Origin: Larus michahellis
Lineage: Eukaryota; Chordata; Aves; Charadriiformes; Laridae
Direction: 5' to 3'
Assembly (NCBI RefSeq): GCF_964199755.1
Contig: NC_133898.1
Location: 32,429,985 to 32,493,984, forward strand
Length of the DNA: 64,000 nt
Part shown: positions 53,565 to 64,000 of the stretch, in pieces
Numbering within the stretch: position 1 is the first letter of the stretch
How the letters are laid out: every line of letters begins with the position of its first letter
Position numbers and translations under genes: made by a program
The notes under the pieces: generated by a model
Database searches by the model: none
The model's input: only the letters and a program-made list of their open reading frames with translations
What the model was told of the DNA's origin: nothing

Positions 53565-54854
53565 CAGTGCTTTTAAAATATATATTTTCATCGGAGACTC
53601 ATTCTGCCCAAAGGAGGTTTCTTAATTCTTTTACGCATCAACTGGAGTATGTGCTACCTCTGTACAGAAATTGCCTTTTTACATAAATTGAGAGAAAAAT
53701 GGGCAAGACTTGGGCTTGCACACTCTTGAAATCTAATGCAGAAACAGGTTTCAAAGCTAAATGTAAGCTGGGAGCAGTTGCTCAAATTTTAGTTACATAT
53801 AATATATATAAAAAAGGGGTTTTTTTTAATACATGCATAACTATATACAGGTGTTTCAGGCTTGAGAATAGAGACCCATTTCCTTTTCACACCTCCCCTC
53901 AACCCTGTTAAGCTGAATGTTTGGGGAAGTGGTGTTTGAAAATATTGGGATCATCTTCTGCCAGATAACAAAAATAAAAATGTCTTTTGCATTTCTAAGA
54001 CCAAAAGCAGTTGTCTGTAAGTGCTCATTGTAATTTGATGCACTCTCTGCCAATGTTACAGCAGGGCTTGTTGGAGAGCAGAACACGCTTCTGTGATGCC
54101 CTTTGGGAACGTGCAGCATATTGCCATCAAATTATCAGGGAAACAAGAAACTGAGACCCACCAGACATTCCAGATCCATATTAGTCTTTATTCCCTCAGT
54201 AGTTTCTGTTCAACATTTACATAGTTCCTACAGGATTGCTCACTCTGTTCCCTGCCACCCCCATTTTTTAATAAGAAAATGTATAAACGTGTTATTTTCA
54301 GACTTGAAACACGTGAAATGGGTGGTAAACAAAAAAGCCTAAGACATTAAAAAATTTTTGCATTTTTCAGTTGCTCTTGACATAGCTTCATCTTCTAATT
54401 GCTTCTACACTGGGCTTAGTGGGTGAGTGCGTGTGGGTATAAGGTTATAATATGATTTGTTAAAAGTGAGTGGTACATCCTCATGGGTTGCGCATGAGCA
54501 GTGCAGCTGCTGGACTGAAGGGTCGGTTCGCTGGGACAGTGCAAGTTTAGGAGTTCTTTAGCTTATACCATTATAATTTTGCAATGGAAAAAAGCAATGG
54601 AGTGTGAGTTTGAACTCATATCATGCTCTATTTCCAGTATGTATAAGGGTGACCCTGTTTTACCTTCATCTCTATCGCTTCTTTGCGGTTTAGTTTAAAC
54701 TAATTACATAATTGATCAAAAGAAATCCCTTTATTTTGGGATAACAGGATCCACATGCAGATTACAGTTCCACTATGTTAGTACCATCACAATGCACTGG
54801 CAAAAATTTCCTCTGAAATAAGCCCAAAGTAACTATTATTTCACTCAAATCATG

Positions 54855-54872
54855 GGTGTGGGTGTGTGTGTG
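54855..54872. repeat. (GT)n short tract
   Basis: GTGTGGGTGTGTGTGTGT in the 5' flank of HAAO. Confidence 0.85.
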
Positions 54873-57800
54873 TTATAATTATTTAGCACACAAAAATTCT
54901 GCCATTGGAATAGCTGTAGCGAGACACCAGTGCATAGCAAAGTCCTTAGGCCTTTTTGGACCTACAGACAGGAACACTTCAGTGCTTTTTGTGCTGTAAG
55001 CTGCTGGCACACTATTTAGTTGCAAAGGAAAGAGAACTTCTGCTTAAAATAAACTTTCACTTGGGGGATTGTGACCCAGCCTGGTGGGACCAGGAGACCT
55101 GAAGGCACTCTATTTTAATGACCATGGTTTTGTAAAAGTTTTATCTCATCATTACTAACATGTATTGCAGAGCCGGGCTCCATTTGTCGGCCATGAAAAC
55201 CAAGAGATTTTACAACGCCACAGCAGGAAACAGATCCTGGAATTGACAGAGCCAAGCCTTGTTCACCACAATATTAATGTGCCAGTTTTCACTGCAGGGC
55301 TATTGTCTGCAACCCCTACTCTAATCCCTAGTCTCCACTTTTTCCACTAGGCAGAATACAAGGTACTATTACCTGCAGAGAAAACTATCTCAGTTGCAGG
55401 CTGATAAATCCATTTGGTGGCTAGAGTGAGGTATGAAAACCCGACAGCCAGACCTACTCAGGGAGGAAACCAATGAAGTTCACTTATAAAATTCACCATT
55501 AGTGAAGCTGAGGTTATTATCACAGGGTAGCATTTTTCTGCAACCTTCTGAAATCAATAGGTTTTGAAAAATGCAGTTAATGGCCTCTCCATGCATATAA
55601 GAGGTGTAAGGGAACATTGGGTTTTTTTAAGGAGGAATAAGAAATGGTGTGTGTGGCCTGGAAGTACTGGGCCATGAAACCCCATTTCTGTGAAATGTAC
55701 TGGAGAAGCAAAGAAAAGAGCCAGCACTGCAGGCTCCGTGAGACCTCAAGTAAATACATATGCCTTGTGACCTGGCTGGGGCCTGGATTTTTCTTGCTAG
55801 TCTACTTTGCAATGACTTTTCACATCTATCAAAGCCTGTTCCAGCAGCTGGGGTTTCTCCTTTCACTTTCAGTTCTATGCAAAAGGAGTTCATTTGTCAG
55901 CTTTTGCGGCCACAGAGGTGCAAGGCTACTGAAGCACAAAACTGCTACACAAAAATAATCCGTCTTTTGCATTGAGGGTGCAGGAAAAAAGTGATAACGG
56001 AAAAAACTGACTTGAGGACAGCACTTACTCTATTTTTCTACTTTTCTCAACCACCAGACCTATTAGAGACTTAAATTTACTAGCTGGTGTTCAGCAAGCA
56101 GCATGCGTTAACAAAAAGCACATAAGCTAAATATTGTGTTTCTAGTCAGAAGAGGTATTCAGGTTCATTGCCCAGGACTTTTATCTGTATTAAAGTGATA
56201 CTTGGTCATTTTTCCATTACTGCCTGTATTCTTTTTTTTTCACCTAAAGAACTGGTGATAAAGACCTAGAATGGTCTAGAGCCCATGGGAAAGGATGAGG
56301 GAAACAGACTGTAAAGCCAGCAAGCACAGATGCTGCCTGCTCTGCTCTGCACTGCCCATTCTACTCTTGAAAGCAAACAGCATTGTGAAAAGTGGCTCTT
56401 AAGACTTAGGTTTTTTTCATACTTAGTGCGAAGAAGTATTCTGAAAAATCTTCACCAGGGGAAGTTTTCACTCATGAGCAATTTGAGGACAAAATCCTTT
56501 TAGTATAATTTCGATATCTGGTGATATGCAATGCAGAGACTGATTTATCTACATTGGTGTTAAAATAGTGGAGCTACACTGATGTGATAATCTGCAGATT
56601 CTGCAAGCAGCTGGAAGCATGTAACTTTCTGCTGCATTAGGACAGCTTTAACTTCTGTGTTTTATCTTTTCCTTTTTTTTTTTAATATTGTGAAAAAAAG
56701 GAAAAACAAAGGCATAGATATGACTGAATAATCCATTTCACCCGTTTTAATGTGCTTCCAATTTTTGGTCAATTCTGTGCTTTTTCTGTTTGTTCTTCGA
56801 GAACAATGACAAATGAAGTACTTTTTTTATCTTAAAAACCCCTATATAGTTTCTGAAAACAAAAATTCAAATCAGTAACAAACCTACTATTGAACCCAAG
56901 CACAGTTATGTTCCCACAAACTAATTCACGTGGCCAAATTTCACTGCTATAAAGATACTGTCAAAGGCCTCAGTCTCTGTGAGGATAAACATGAGCAGGA
57001 AGTGAATCACGTAGCACAACAGAAGAGTTAAAGATCCCACAAAAACTACTAGAATCTTCACCGTTATCTATGTTACTTTTATGGGAAGGCTCATTAAAAT
57101 ACAACAAGCAGTGAGTTATCATCTATATAAACACCAAAATTAGACTTTCTGAGTCTTCCCTCTTGCCTGACTCTAAGGTTAAATCTGCAATAAAGAGCTT
57201 GTCTGTATGTTCACAGCTTCAGCTTTGATTCTTCCCGGCATTCTTGTATTTGCCAAAAAAAGCACTTGTTTGGATGAAATTATGTGCACAGCAATCTTTG
57301 CGTGGCATAGAATATTTTTTTTCTAGTGTAATGATGCACTGCTAAGGATAATGAAGGCAGCTGCAGTTTTCTTGTATGCCAGCTATGTGATGATGGTAAA
57401 TTTCTCTACGAAATGAACTGTCACTTCTCTTTTTCTCCATGCCAGTCACCTTCCTCAACGGTCAGATACAGCAATTGCATGTTACTTCACCTGTCAATGG
57501 TGTATACCACTGAAACGTATTCTAAGTAATGCCCAACAGCAGAACTTCCTTGACAAGCGAGGAGCACCTTCTCTTCATTCAAAATACTCTCAAAAGGTTT
57601 CAGCTCATTTATGGATCAGAGGTGGACGGAGGAGGTAATGAAGTCACACACAACTGCCACTCAATCTGCCAAAAGTAGTTGGGAGATCAGTGCTTGTTAC
57701 TTGAAACTGGCTGAGGGCCTGTCACCTGCTGCTGGGCCACCCTCTTAGAGACGATGGAAATCCAAGCACTGTGTAGCACCCTCTGCAACCACCCACCCTG

Positions 57801-59298
57801 TCATGAAATGCCCAGTGCTTGTTGCACAGTAAAGTAGCCATAAAAAGGAAAATGCTCTAGTACTTACGTCAGTAGCCTGACAGAGCTGTCTAGGGAAAGC
57901 AAATATGGTGACAGTGCTTTACCACGGGTGGAAAAAAAGGAGGAGTATGTCTCCTTCTCAACTGTGTAACAGTGTTGGGGCATTGCTTGGGTTTAAATAG
58001 CTGCTGATGCCAGTTATGTTTACCATCTTCCTGCCAAGTAAAGATAAGAAGGATCTGACTGCAAAATAAATCCATGTTAGCGGTATACTTAACAATAAAC
58101 ACGTGCATAAAGCTGTGTTTTCTTCCAGTAAGTGTTTCTGAGCATGCAGTACTTCATATATGCACTGTGCTGTTTCTGTGTATGAGTAATGTTAGCCTTT
58201 TAGATCTACTCAGCATTTTCATATCAGAACACCCGATTCCATCCTTGAATTTTAGGGAACAGCAAGACAAAACCTTCAGGTATTGAAACAAGCAGTTTAG
58301 ACTCTGCGTATGTGACGCCTTTATATTATGAGCGGTCTGTACTTAGTAAAGTATTTCTACTACAGTGAAGTGAAATGAAGTCAGTTGGAGGTAAAGCCAG
58401 CCCTCAATGCATTGTCTGCATGGGATAAACCCCAATATTTCTGGTTATTTCTATTCATCATGCAAAAATAATTTTGTATGGTTCTTTTTAACCTGTACTA
58501 CTTGTTTTGGAAGTGCCAGGGCATCCCTCATGTTGCACCACAACAGTGGTGGAATAGCAAGTGGACTGAAAGCCCAAAATACTACAGGGATAACGATTTA
58601 ATTTACTGGCAGTACTTAACTGCTTTTCTCTCTTGCCTCGAACCTGCGCACGACAGGCAGGTGCGTTATTTCCCCGCCGATGTGAATTACCGTGAGGATG
58701 AACCTCACGGACCCAGCGGCTAATGCCTTTTACCAAAGGCCGTGAGCAGTCCCGGTTCCGCAGGCCCTGCGGCCGAGGGCCTGCCCGCCTCGTCCCCGGC
58801 CGACGGCCCGGCCGTGGCCGCTCCACCCGCCAGCAACGCCCGGGGGTGGAAGGGGCGGAGGGGAAGCCCCGGCCGTTCCCGGCGGCCCGGCCCGGAGCCG
58901 GTCGGAGGCTGCGCAGCGGGCGGCGCTCTCCGCCCGGCCCGGCCCGGCCCGGCGCGGCAGGCCCCGCCCTGGCGGCAGCGGAGGCCGGGCTCTCCCCGCC
59001 GCCGCGGCCCGCTGTCGCTGCGGCCGCCCGCCCGGCGGGGCGGCAGGGCTTTCTCCCGGGCACCGCAGCCGCTCTCCTTCCTCCCCTGCTTGGGGGCGCA
59101 GCGTCCGCCAACCCCCTTCTCCCCCTCCCCGCGCCGCTGTTAACGGCCGCTAACGACGAGAGCGCGGCCCTGGGCAGAGAAACGGGGCGTCCTGGGGTCG
59201 CTGCCCGGCGCGGGGCGCAGGCGGCGTGGGGCGCCGTCCTTCCCCCGCCGGGGCCGGGGCAGCGCTTGATAAAGCGTTCGGGAGGAGTTGGTGTCAGG

Positions 59299-59392
59299 GC
59301 TCCAGTGGCGCAATCGGTTAGCGCGCGGTACTTATACAGCAGTACAAAGCCGAGCAATGCCGAGGTTGTGAGTTCGAGCCTCACCTGGAGCA
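59299..59392 (+). tRNA. tRNA-Ile (anticodon UAU) with 20-nt intron
   Basis: The acceptor arms GCTCCAG (59299-59305) and CTGGAGC (59385-59391) pair fully, followed by discriminator A. The D arm (A box) and TψC arm with GTTCGAGCC (B box) are present. The anticodon stem pairs CGGTA with TGCCG around loop CTTATAA. Anticodon TAT is at 59333-59335. An intron at 59337-59356 interrupts the loop one base 3' of the anticodon, as in vertebrate tRNA-Ile(UAU) genes. The mature length is 74 nt. No CCA is encoded, as expected for a nuclear eukaryotic gene. It decodes AUA codons and is transcribed by RNA polymerase III. Confidence 0.97.
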
Positions 59393-59398
59393 CACAGC

Positions 59399-59404
59399 TT
59401 TTTT
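59399..59404 (+). terminator. RNA polymerase III terminator of tRNA-Ile(UAU)
   Basis: A run of six T begins 7 nt after the tRNA discriminator base. A second T6 run at 59421-59426 could act as a backup. Confidence 0.85.
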
Positions 59405-59620
59405 GGGAGCGAAAACGGGCTTTTTTGGGACTCGCCCGCTCTCTCCGGGAAGTAAAAGAAAAAAAAAAAAAGTTGACGGAAACATTATGCAGCCCTGGCG
59501 GCAGCGTGGGCCCCCACGCGTGAACCCCGCCGCCCCGAGGGGTCGGTGGCTGCCGGTTGGCGGCGCCGTGGGGTTTTTGGTGCGGGGGGGTGTGTGCACC
59601 TCGCCGTGAAAAGTGTCGGG

Positions 59621-61435
59621 TGGGGGCCACAGCAGCGCACAGAGTGAGAACATGCACGGGGCTGCCTGTGTTCAAGCTGTTTCTGGCGATACGGGTGTGG
59701 ACTCGTGTATCCACCCAAGTGCGGTGTGTTCGGGGCAGCCCGTCAGTGTGGAATAATGGGCGCTTTCCTGGGAAGAGCTGCTCGTGTGAACTTGTAGGAA
59801 GTAATAGTTATTTTACACTGTGCCACTTAAAGTGGGGCGCTGTAAATACTGACTGGTGCTGCCTACAACTAACAAAGGTAACAAAATCTTCCCCCTTTAC
59901 TTTGCTGCCTTTGGCGGTGACAGCCTTTGCAATGGCTCATTACCTTGGTAATGCTTCACAAATGTGTAGGCCGCAGCAGGAAGGAAAATAATTCAAGTAA
60001 TTTCAGATTTCTTTTCACAACTGGAGAGGCAACCGGGCCACGGGAAGAGCACAGCTTCCTGAAAAAGAAGGCTGGGGGACACTGCGCGAACGTTTGTTTA
60101 GGCCCAGATCTTGTGAACACCTGTGTTAACATCTAATCTACTATTGCAGCAGTGAAATTTATACCAAAAAGTTCAGTGAGACCCTTGAGATCATGCAGCC
60201 AGAGGCCCCTTCGTTGCCCAGATCAGTCCCTTAATGTCTGTATGCAGGTGATAACTCCTCCAAGTGCCACTTCAAGGCTTTTAATTACCACTTCTTCCCT
60301 ATTCTAGTTACCGCTTTGTCCCCTCTGAATTGTGCATTAACTTCGTTGATTTCGGTGACAGTACGGTCATGCCTGAAGCGTGTGCCATATCAGCGTAAGG
60401 AAGTCGAAATCAACAAGAGACATCTGTAATATATCGAAGGACAAACAAAATTCATCCTTTGCTTGCAGAGTTTTGCGTTTTCTTCTTCATGACGGAGTGC
60501 CATGTCCTAGTGGTGAGGGGTATGGACAGTATGGAGGTGTATTTGCAGAGCTACTGGAAATCCTAAAAAATGAAAATGCTGCTTTTGTGTAGCTGGAAAA
60601 CGAAACCTAGCAGAGGGAGCGGGACTCCATTGCCCAGCCAGAGACCACTTTTTTCAGGGACTGAGCGAGGCCAGTGCTGCTCCCTTGCTGCCTCTCCCCC
60701 TTCCCCTGTGTGCCTCCAGGCTCCTGTGCTCCCTCCCCAAGGAGGAGCCACCATTTTGCGTTTGGGGTCTTGCTTGGGTGTGCTGGGGGGTGTGTGCGAT
60801 TGTGCAATTTGTGCCAAACACCAGGTGCACCATGAAGCAGATGTCGTTCGTTGTGTTTACAGCTTTTTTGCGACTCGCGGTGCCAGAGAACCGGTGGGAC
60901 AAGCAGCGAGAGCTGCACGGCACTGGGGCCTTCTTCACAAGACCTCCTTCATCCCCTTGGTCCCGCTTTGGCTTTTACTCTCGCTCCAAGATGATTTTTG
61001 TCTTGCTTCTGCGGGGAAGAAAAAGAAAAAAAAAAGACCAAAATCACCGTGTGAGGCGACACTTGTTGCATTCCGTCCACAGAGGCCTTACCTCCTGACT
61101 GACTCCTGTGCCTGACACCTGAGGGAAACATGTTCTGAGGCAGGGATTTCACACTGAAAATCGTGCTAAATCAGGACAATTTGTGGGAATTTGCTAGAAA
61201 TCCCTGTATGACAAAAGAATGCTATTTATCTAGTGGGTACTTACAAAATAAAGTGAACCCCTGCTAAAGCATGAGGGCTTCCCGAAGAAGGCAGGGCTGT
61301 GACAGAAGATGACATGACACCCCCCCCATGGAGCAGTGTGGCTGCCTGTGGCCTCACGGTGGGCAGCTGGGCAGGGGCCTCCTCCGGCCCCCACCCTGGG
61401 GAGGCCTCACAGAGCCTGAAGGGTGCCATGTTAGA
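59621..61435. other. Gene-free stretch between CpG island and CR1
   Basis: Moderately GC-rich around 60.6-61.1 kb. A 181-codon plus-strand frame (60570-61115) includes a lysine run from an A-tract and lacks recognisable domains, so I do not call it a gene. It could contain a non-coding transcript driven from the CpG island. Confidence 0.55.
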
Positions 61436-62120
61436 GAATCATAGAATCATCGAGGTTGGAAGGGACCTTTAAGATCATTGAGTTCAACCATCAACCTAAC
61501 ACTGCCAAAGCCACCACTAGACCATGTCCCTCAGCACCGCATCTACCTGTCTTTTAAATACCTCCAGGGATGGTGACTCAACCACTGCCCTGGGCAGCCT
61601 GTTCCAATGCTTGATAACCCTTTCCGTGAAAAAACTTTTCCTAATACCTAATCTAAACCTCCCCTGGTGCAACTTGAGGCCATTTCCTCTTGTCCTATTG
61701 CCTGTTACTTGGAAGAGGAGGCAGACCCTCAACTCTCTACAACCTCCTTTCAGGTAGTTGTAGAAAGCAATAAGGTCTCCCCTCAGCCTCCTCTCCCCCG
61801 GACTAAACAATTCCAGTTTCTTCAGCTGCTCCTCGTAAGACTTTTGCTCCAGACCCCTCGCCACCTTCGTTGCCCTTCTCTGGACACACTCCAGAATCTC
61901 AATGTCTTTCTTGTAGCGAGGGGCCCAAAACAGGACACAGAATTCAAGGTGGGGCCTCACCAGTGCCGAGTACAGGGGGACGATCACTTCCCTAGTCTCA
62001 CTGGCCACACTGTTCCTGACACAGGCCAGGATGCTGTTGGCCTTCTTGGCCACCTGGGCACGCTGCTGGCTCATATTCAGCCGGCTGTGGACCAACACCC
62101 CCAGGTCCTTTTCTGACGGT
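61436..62120 (-). mobile_element. CR1 LINE, 5'-truncated, with ORF2 C-terminal frame open
   Basis: Read on the minus strand, this begins inside CR1 ORF2 and ends in the CR1 3' terminus. The low-coordinate end carries AATCATAGAATCATCGAGG and GGAAGGGACCTTTAAGATCA, the hallmark avian CR1 3' end. An uninterrupted 193-codon frame (62098-61517) has typical CR1 ORF2 C-terminal motifs: [72 protein letters not shown]. The upstream reverse transcriptase core and endonuclease are missing, so the copy is dead. The open frame suggests a fairly recent insertion. Confidence 0.95.
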
Positions 62121-64000
62121 GAGCTGAGGTTTTATTTCCTTCCCTTCCCCTGTTTTATTTCCTCCTCCAGGGGGTTGCTGCGGGGAGCAGCCGTGCCCGG
62201 GCAGGGGGTCGAGGTTTGGGCCTTGGAGTGGTTTCTCCCGGGTGTACGAGGAGCCCGTCCTTGTCGTGGAGCTGAGCTGGGGCTGCCATGGCGCCGCCGT
62301 TGCGGCCTCTCCAGCTCTGAGTGGGTGGAGTGCCCTGGGCTGTTGCTTCCATTTGCAACTCTTTCTTGAAAACTAGGTGTCTTACAGGCATATGAAAAGA
62401 AAATATATGTTTTTGTTTACACTAAGGTGTTTTGCTGTTGGGCTTTTTGGTCCTGAGTTGTTGGTTCATGCTTTAATGCTAGTTAGCAATGGCTAGCAAT
62501 ATTACGCATGTATATTTATATATGTAGATATACCAATATATGTATGTGTAAAGATACCTTTACACCGTTATGGGAGAGTTCCCAATGTCCGTGTGTGAGT
62601 GCTGTCGTATTTTCTAAATCTTACGTGTACTCAGGTGATGTATTTAGAAAACACCTGCGTGTGAGTGATGCCAAGTGACAGCTGGGCTAATGTGATCTAG
62701 AGAGAGGTCACCTCTCCTTCCCCCTCCCGCCTCCTCCCCAAATAATAACGTGGTTCACCTGTGCCTTGTTTTCCTTTTGAAAAACCAGCTGCCAGACCTT
62801 GTTGCTCTCTTTCTGAGCTACTGTCTGGCATTCATCATTGTCCTCCTAGGAGGTGTCCAGGGGAGAAGCCTGGGGGCTGCTGTCAAGGGGCTTGGACAGG
62901 CCATGGGTTCTCCTGGAAGTGCCCTTAGGAAGAAAGGTTTCCTCATGGTGAGTCCTCCATGCTGCCCAGTTTATCTAGGGCCCTGCCTCTTCTAGCTTAT
63001 GCTGTGTTCTTTATTTCTGTATTAATTTGCCTGGTGTGGCATGGCTGCAGGCCTGTATCTCCCTAGCTCCTCTGAAATCTTTTCAGAGTCTTTTAAAAAG
63101 GTCTCTCTTCTTAAAATTTGTGTTGTTCTTCATTTAATGTTGAGTATGGACTGTGCATACTCTATGGGCTTATTCTGGCTGCTCTGAGTTCTCGCTGACT
63201 GTGGAAAGAAAGAGGGCTTGCATATAGACACAGAGAAACTTTGTATGTGTGCTGCTTATTGCTGCAAGCAGGATTTACAAAGATCTGGCTATTGCCTCAT
63301 CTTAGAGGATTAATAGTAATCAAGTTAGGGAGCAGGTTTTGTGTTTATCCCTATATGATCTTGCTCAAACAGGGAGTCCCACTGGAATGGCAAATGTAGG
63401 ATCTAGTAGAATCAAAGACAGGGTCATGCAGGATAGCCTTTCCTGGAGTTTATTTCTAAGTATGGCAACTTTTGTTTCTTTGAATGCATCAGTCTGGAAC
63501 TTTCCATAATATTGGGGCTTGCATGTCCTAACAAATGCCTGTAAAAGCCTACGATAAAGACTTGGCCTACCTAATTGTTTTTAAACCAAAGTAATAAATG
63601 TTTTTAGTCTTGACTTTACAAATAGTAAAAAGAGTCTGCTCTTCATGACTTTTCCAATAGATGGCACTGTGGTCCTGCCAAGCGAAAAAGAAAAACTAAA
63701 GCAAAGCATTCCCAGACATCCTAAAAATAGAAATCACTTGCCGAATGCTCTGCTGTGCACAGCAGAGAACAATAGGCAAAAATTCCAAGGGTTGCTTGGA
63801 AAGTCCGCTGGAGGTATAGATGCGTTTTGGTTCTTGTTTTGTGTTCCCCCCTCGTCTTTGTATGTAACAACTTGAGGACCTTTCTGAAATTAAAATCTAT
63901 TGATTAATTGTGTTTGGAGTAACCGAGGTGTTTGGGGTGTATCATGTTTTTTAAGTCTGTATGAATTCAGTACTGTGTCCAAGTGCCAGTATAGCAGGCC
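62121..64000. other. Right end, no gene recognised
   Basis: GC content falls after about 62.4 kb. Apart from a TA-rich simple tract near 62.5 kb and the candidate exon at 62789-62947, nothing can be named. Confidence 0.6.
62789..62947 (+). other. Candidate exon-like segment, 53 codons, phase 0
   Basis: The acceptor (aaaaaccag) and donor ATG|gtgagt flank 159 nt that are open in one frame: LPDLVALFLSYCLAFIIVLL then GGVQGRSLGAAV. A hydrophobic stretch resembles a membrane segment. No family is recognised; a non-coding RNA exon is equally possible. Confidence 0.15.

Larger units (their letters stand above)
53360..58639. other. HAAO 5' flank, no further gene recognised
   Basis: The first 200 bp upstream of the HAAO ATG are moderately GC-rich and must contain the 5' UTR and proximal promoter. 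There is no CpG island and no clear TATA box at a definable distance. The rest is AT-rich with short open frames only. Confidence 0.65.
58640..59620. promoter_or_regulatory. CpG island enclosing the tRNA gene
   Basis: Base composition switches abruptly from AT-rich to very GC-rich with dense CpG, including repeated GGCCCGGCCC-type blocks near 58935-58955. The island contains the tRNA-Ile(UAU) gene near its 3' side. It may also be a promoter for an unseen or non-coding transcript. Long open frames here on both strands come from low stop-codon density in GC-rich DNA. Confidence 0.85.

Noticed and set aside
58723-59523. 266-codon plus-strand open frame
   Set aside because: It includes the whole tRNA-Ile(UAU) gene and an A-tract lysine run. 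Low complexity; no domain.
58488-59714. 408-codon minus-strand open frame
   Set aside because: It runs through the CpG island and straight across the tRNA gene in antisense. Its composition (Pro, Arg, Ala, Gly) is what stop-poor GC-rich DNA gives.
60570-61115. 181-codon plus-strand open frame
   Set aside because: No recognisable domain, a lysine run from a poly(A) tract, and competing long frames on the other strand.
61667-62116. 149-codon plus-strand open frame
   Set aside because: It is the antisense of the CR1 ORF2 C-terminal region.
1-64000. CRISPR arrays, prokaryotic operons, prophage or toxin-antitoxin systems
   Set aside because: The sequence is vertebrate nuclear DNA; no regular spaced repeats and no dense coding were found.

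Overview
The window is nuclear vertebrate DNA, almost certainly from a bird. It is AT-rich and mostly non-coding. It carries CR1 LINE 3' ends with the avian-style ATTCTATGATT-type tail, plus faint ancient CR1 and MIR/CORE-SINE-like remnants. It holds one multi-exon protein gene with GT-AG introns and one intron-containing nuclear tRNA gene. There are no bacterial features: no operons, Shine-Dalgarno sites or CRISPR. None of the long open frames is a gene by itself. The real coding sequence sits in ten short exons of 44-146 nt.

Main result: a complete HAAO gene (3-hydroxyanthranilate 3,4-dioxygenase) lies on the minus strand, from the ATG at 53359 to the stop at 19348. It was rebuilt exon by exon. 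The ten exons join in phase with GT-AG junctions throughout and total 861 nt (286 residues plus stop), the length I recall for human HAAO. The iron ligands (His47, Glu53, His91) and substrate residues (Arg43, Arg95, Glu105) fall at the expected positions. The enzyme opens the ring of 3-hydroxyanthranilate in the cytosol and feeds quinolinate and NAD+ synthesis.

Layout. 1-19347 lies 3' of HAAO: no recognised gene, one ancient CR1 fragment, one CR1 tail, simple repeats and two weak candidate exons. 19348-53359 is HAAO; its introns hold CR1 and MIR-like fragments, a GC-rich patch (about 47.8-48.1 kb), a short tandem duplication and paired hairpins. 53360-58630 is the HAAO 5' flank, CpG-poor, with an HNF1-like site. 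58640-59620 is a strong CpG island containing a tRNA-Ile(UAU) gene (59299-59392) with a 20-nt intron and a T-run terminator. 59620-64000 has no recognised gene. It holds a 5'-truncated CR1 on the minus strand (61436-62120) whose ORF2 C-terminal frame is still open, and one candidate exon-like segment near 62.8-62.95 kb.

I found no convincing new biological system. The most useful results are the reconstructed HAAO model, the tRNA-Ile(UAU)/CpG island next to it, and a few unexplained exon-like or structured patches.
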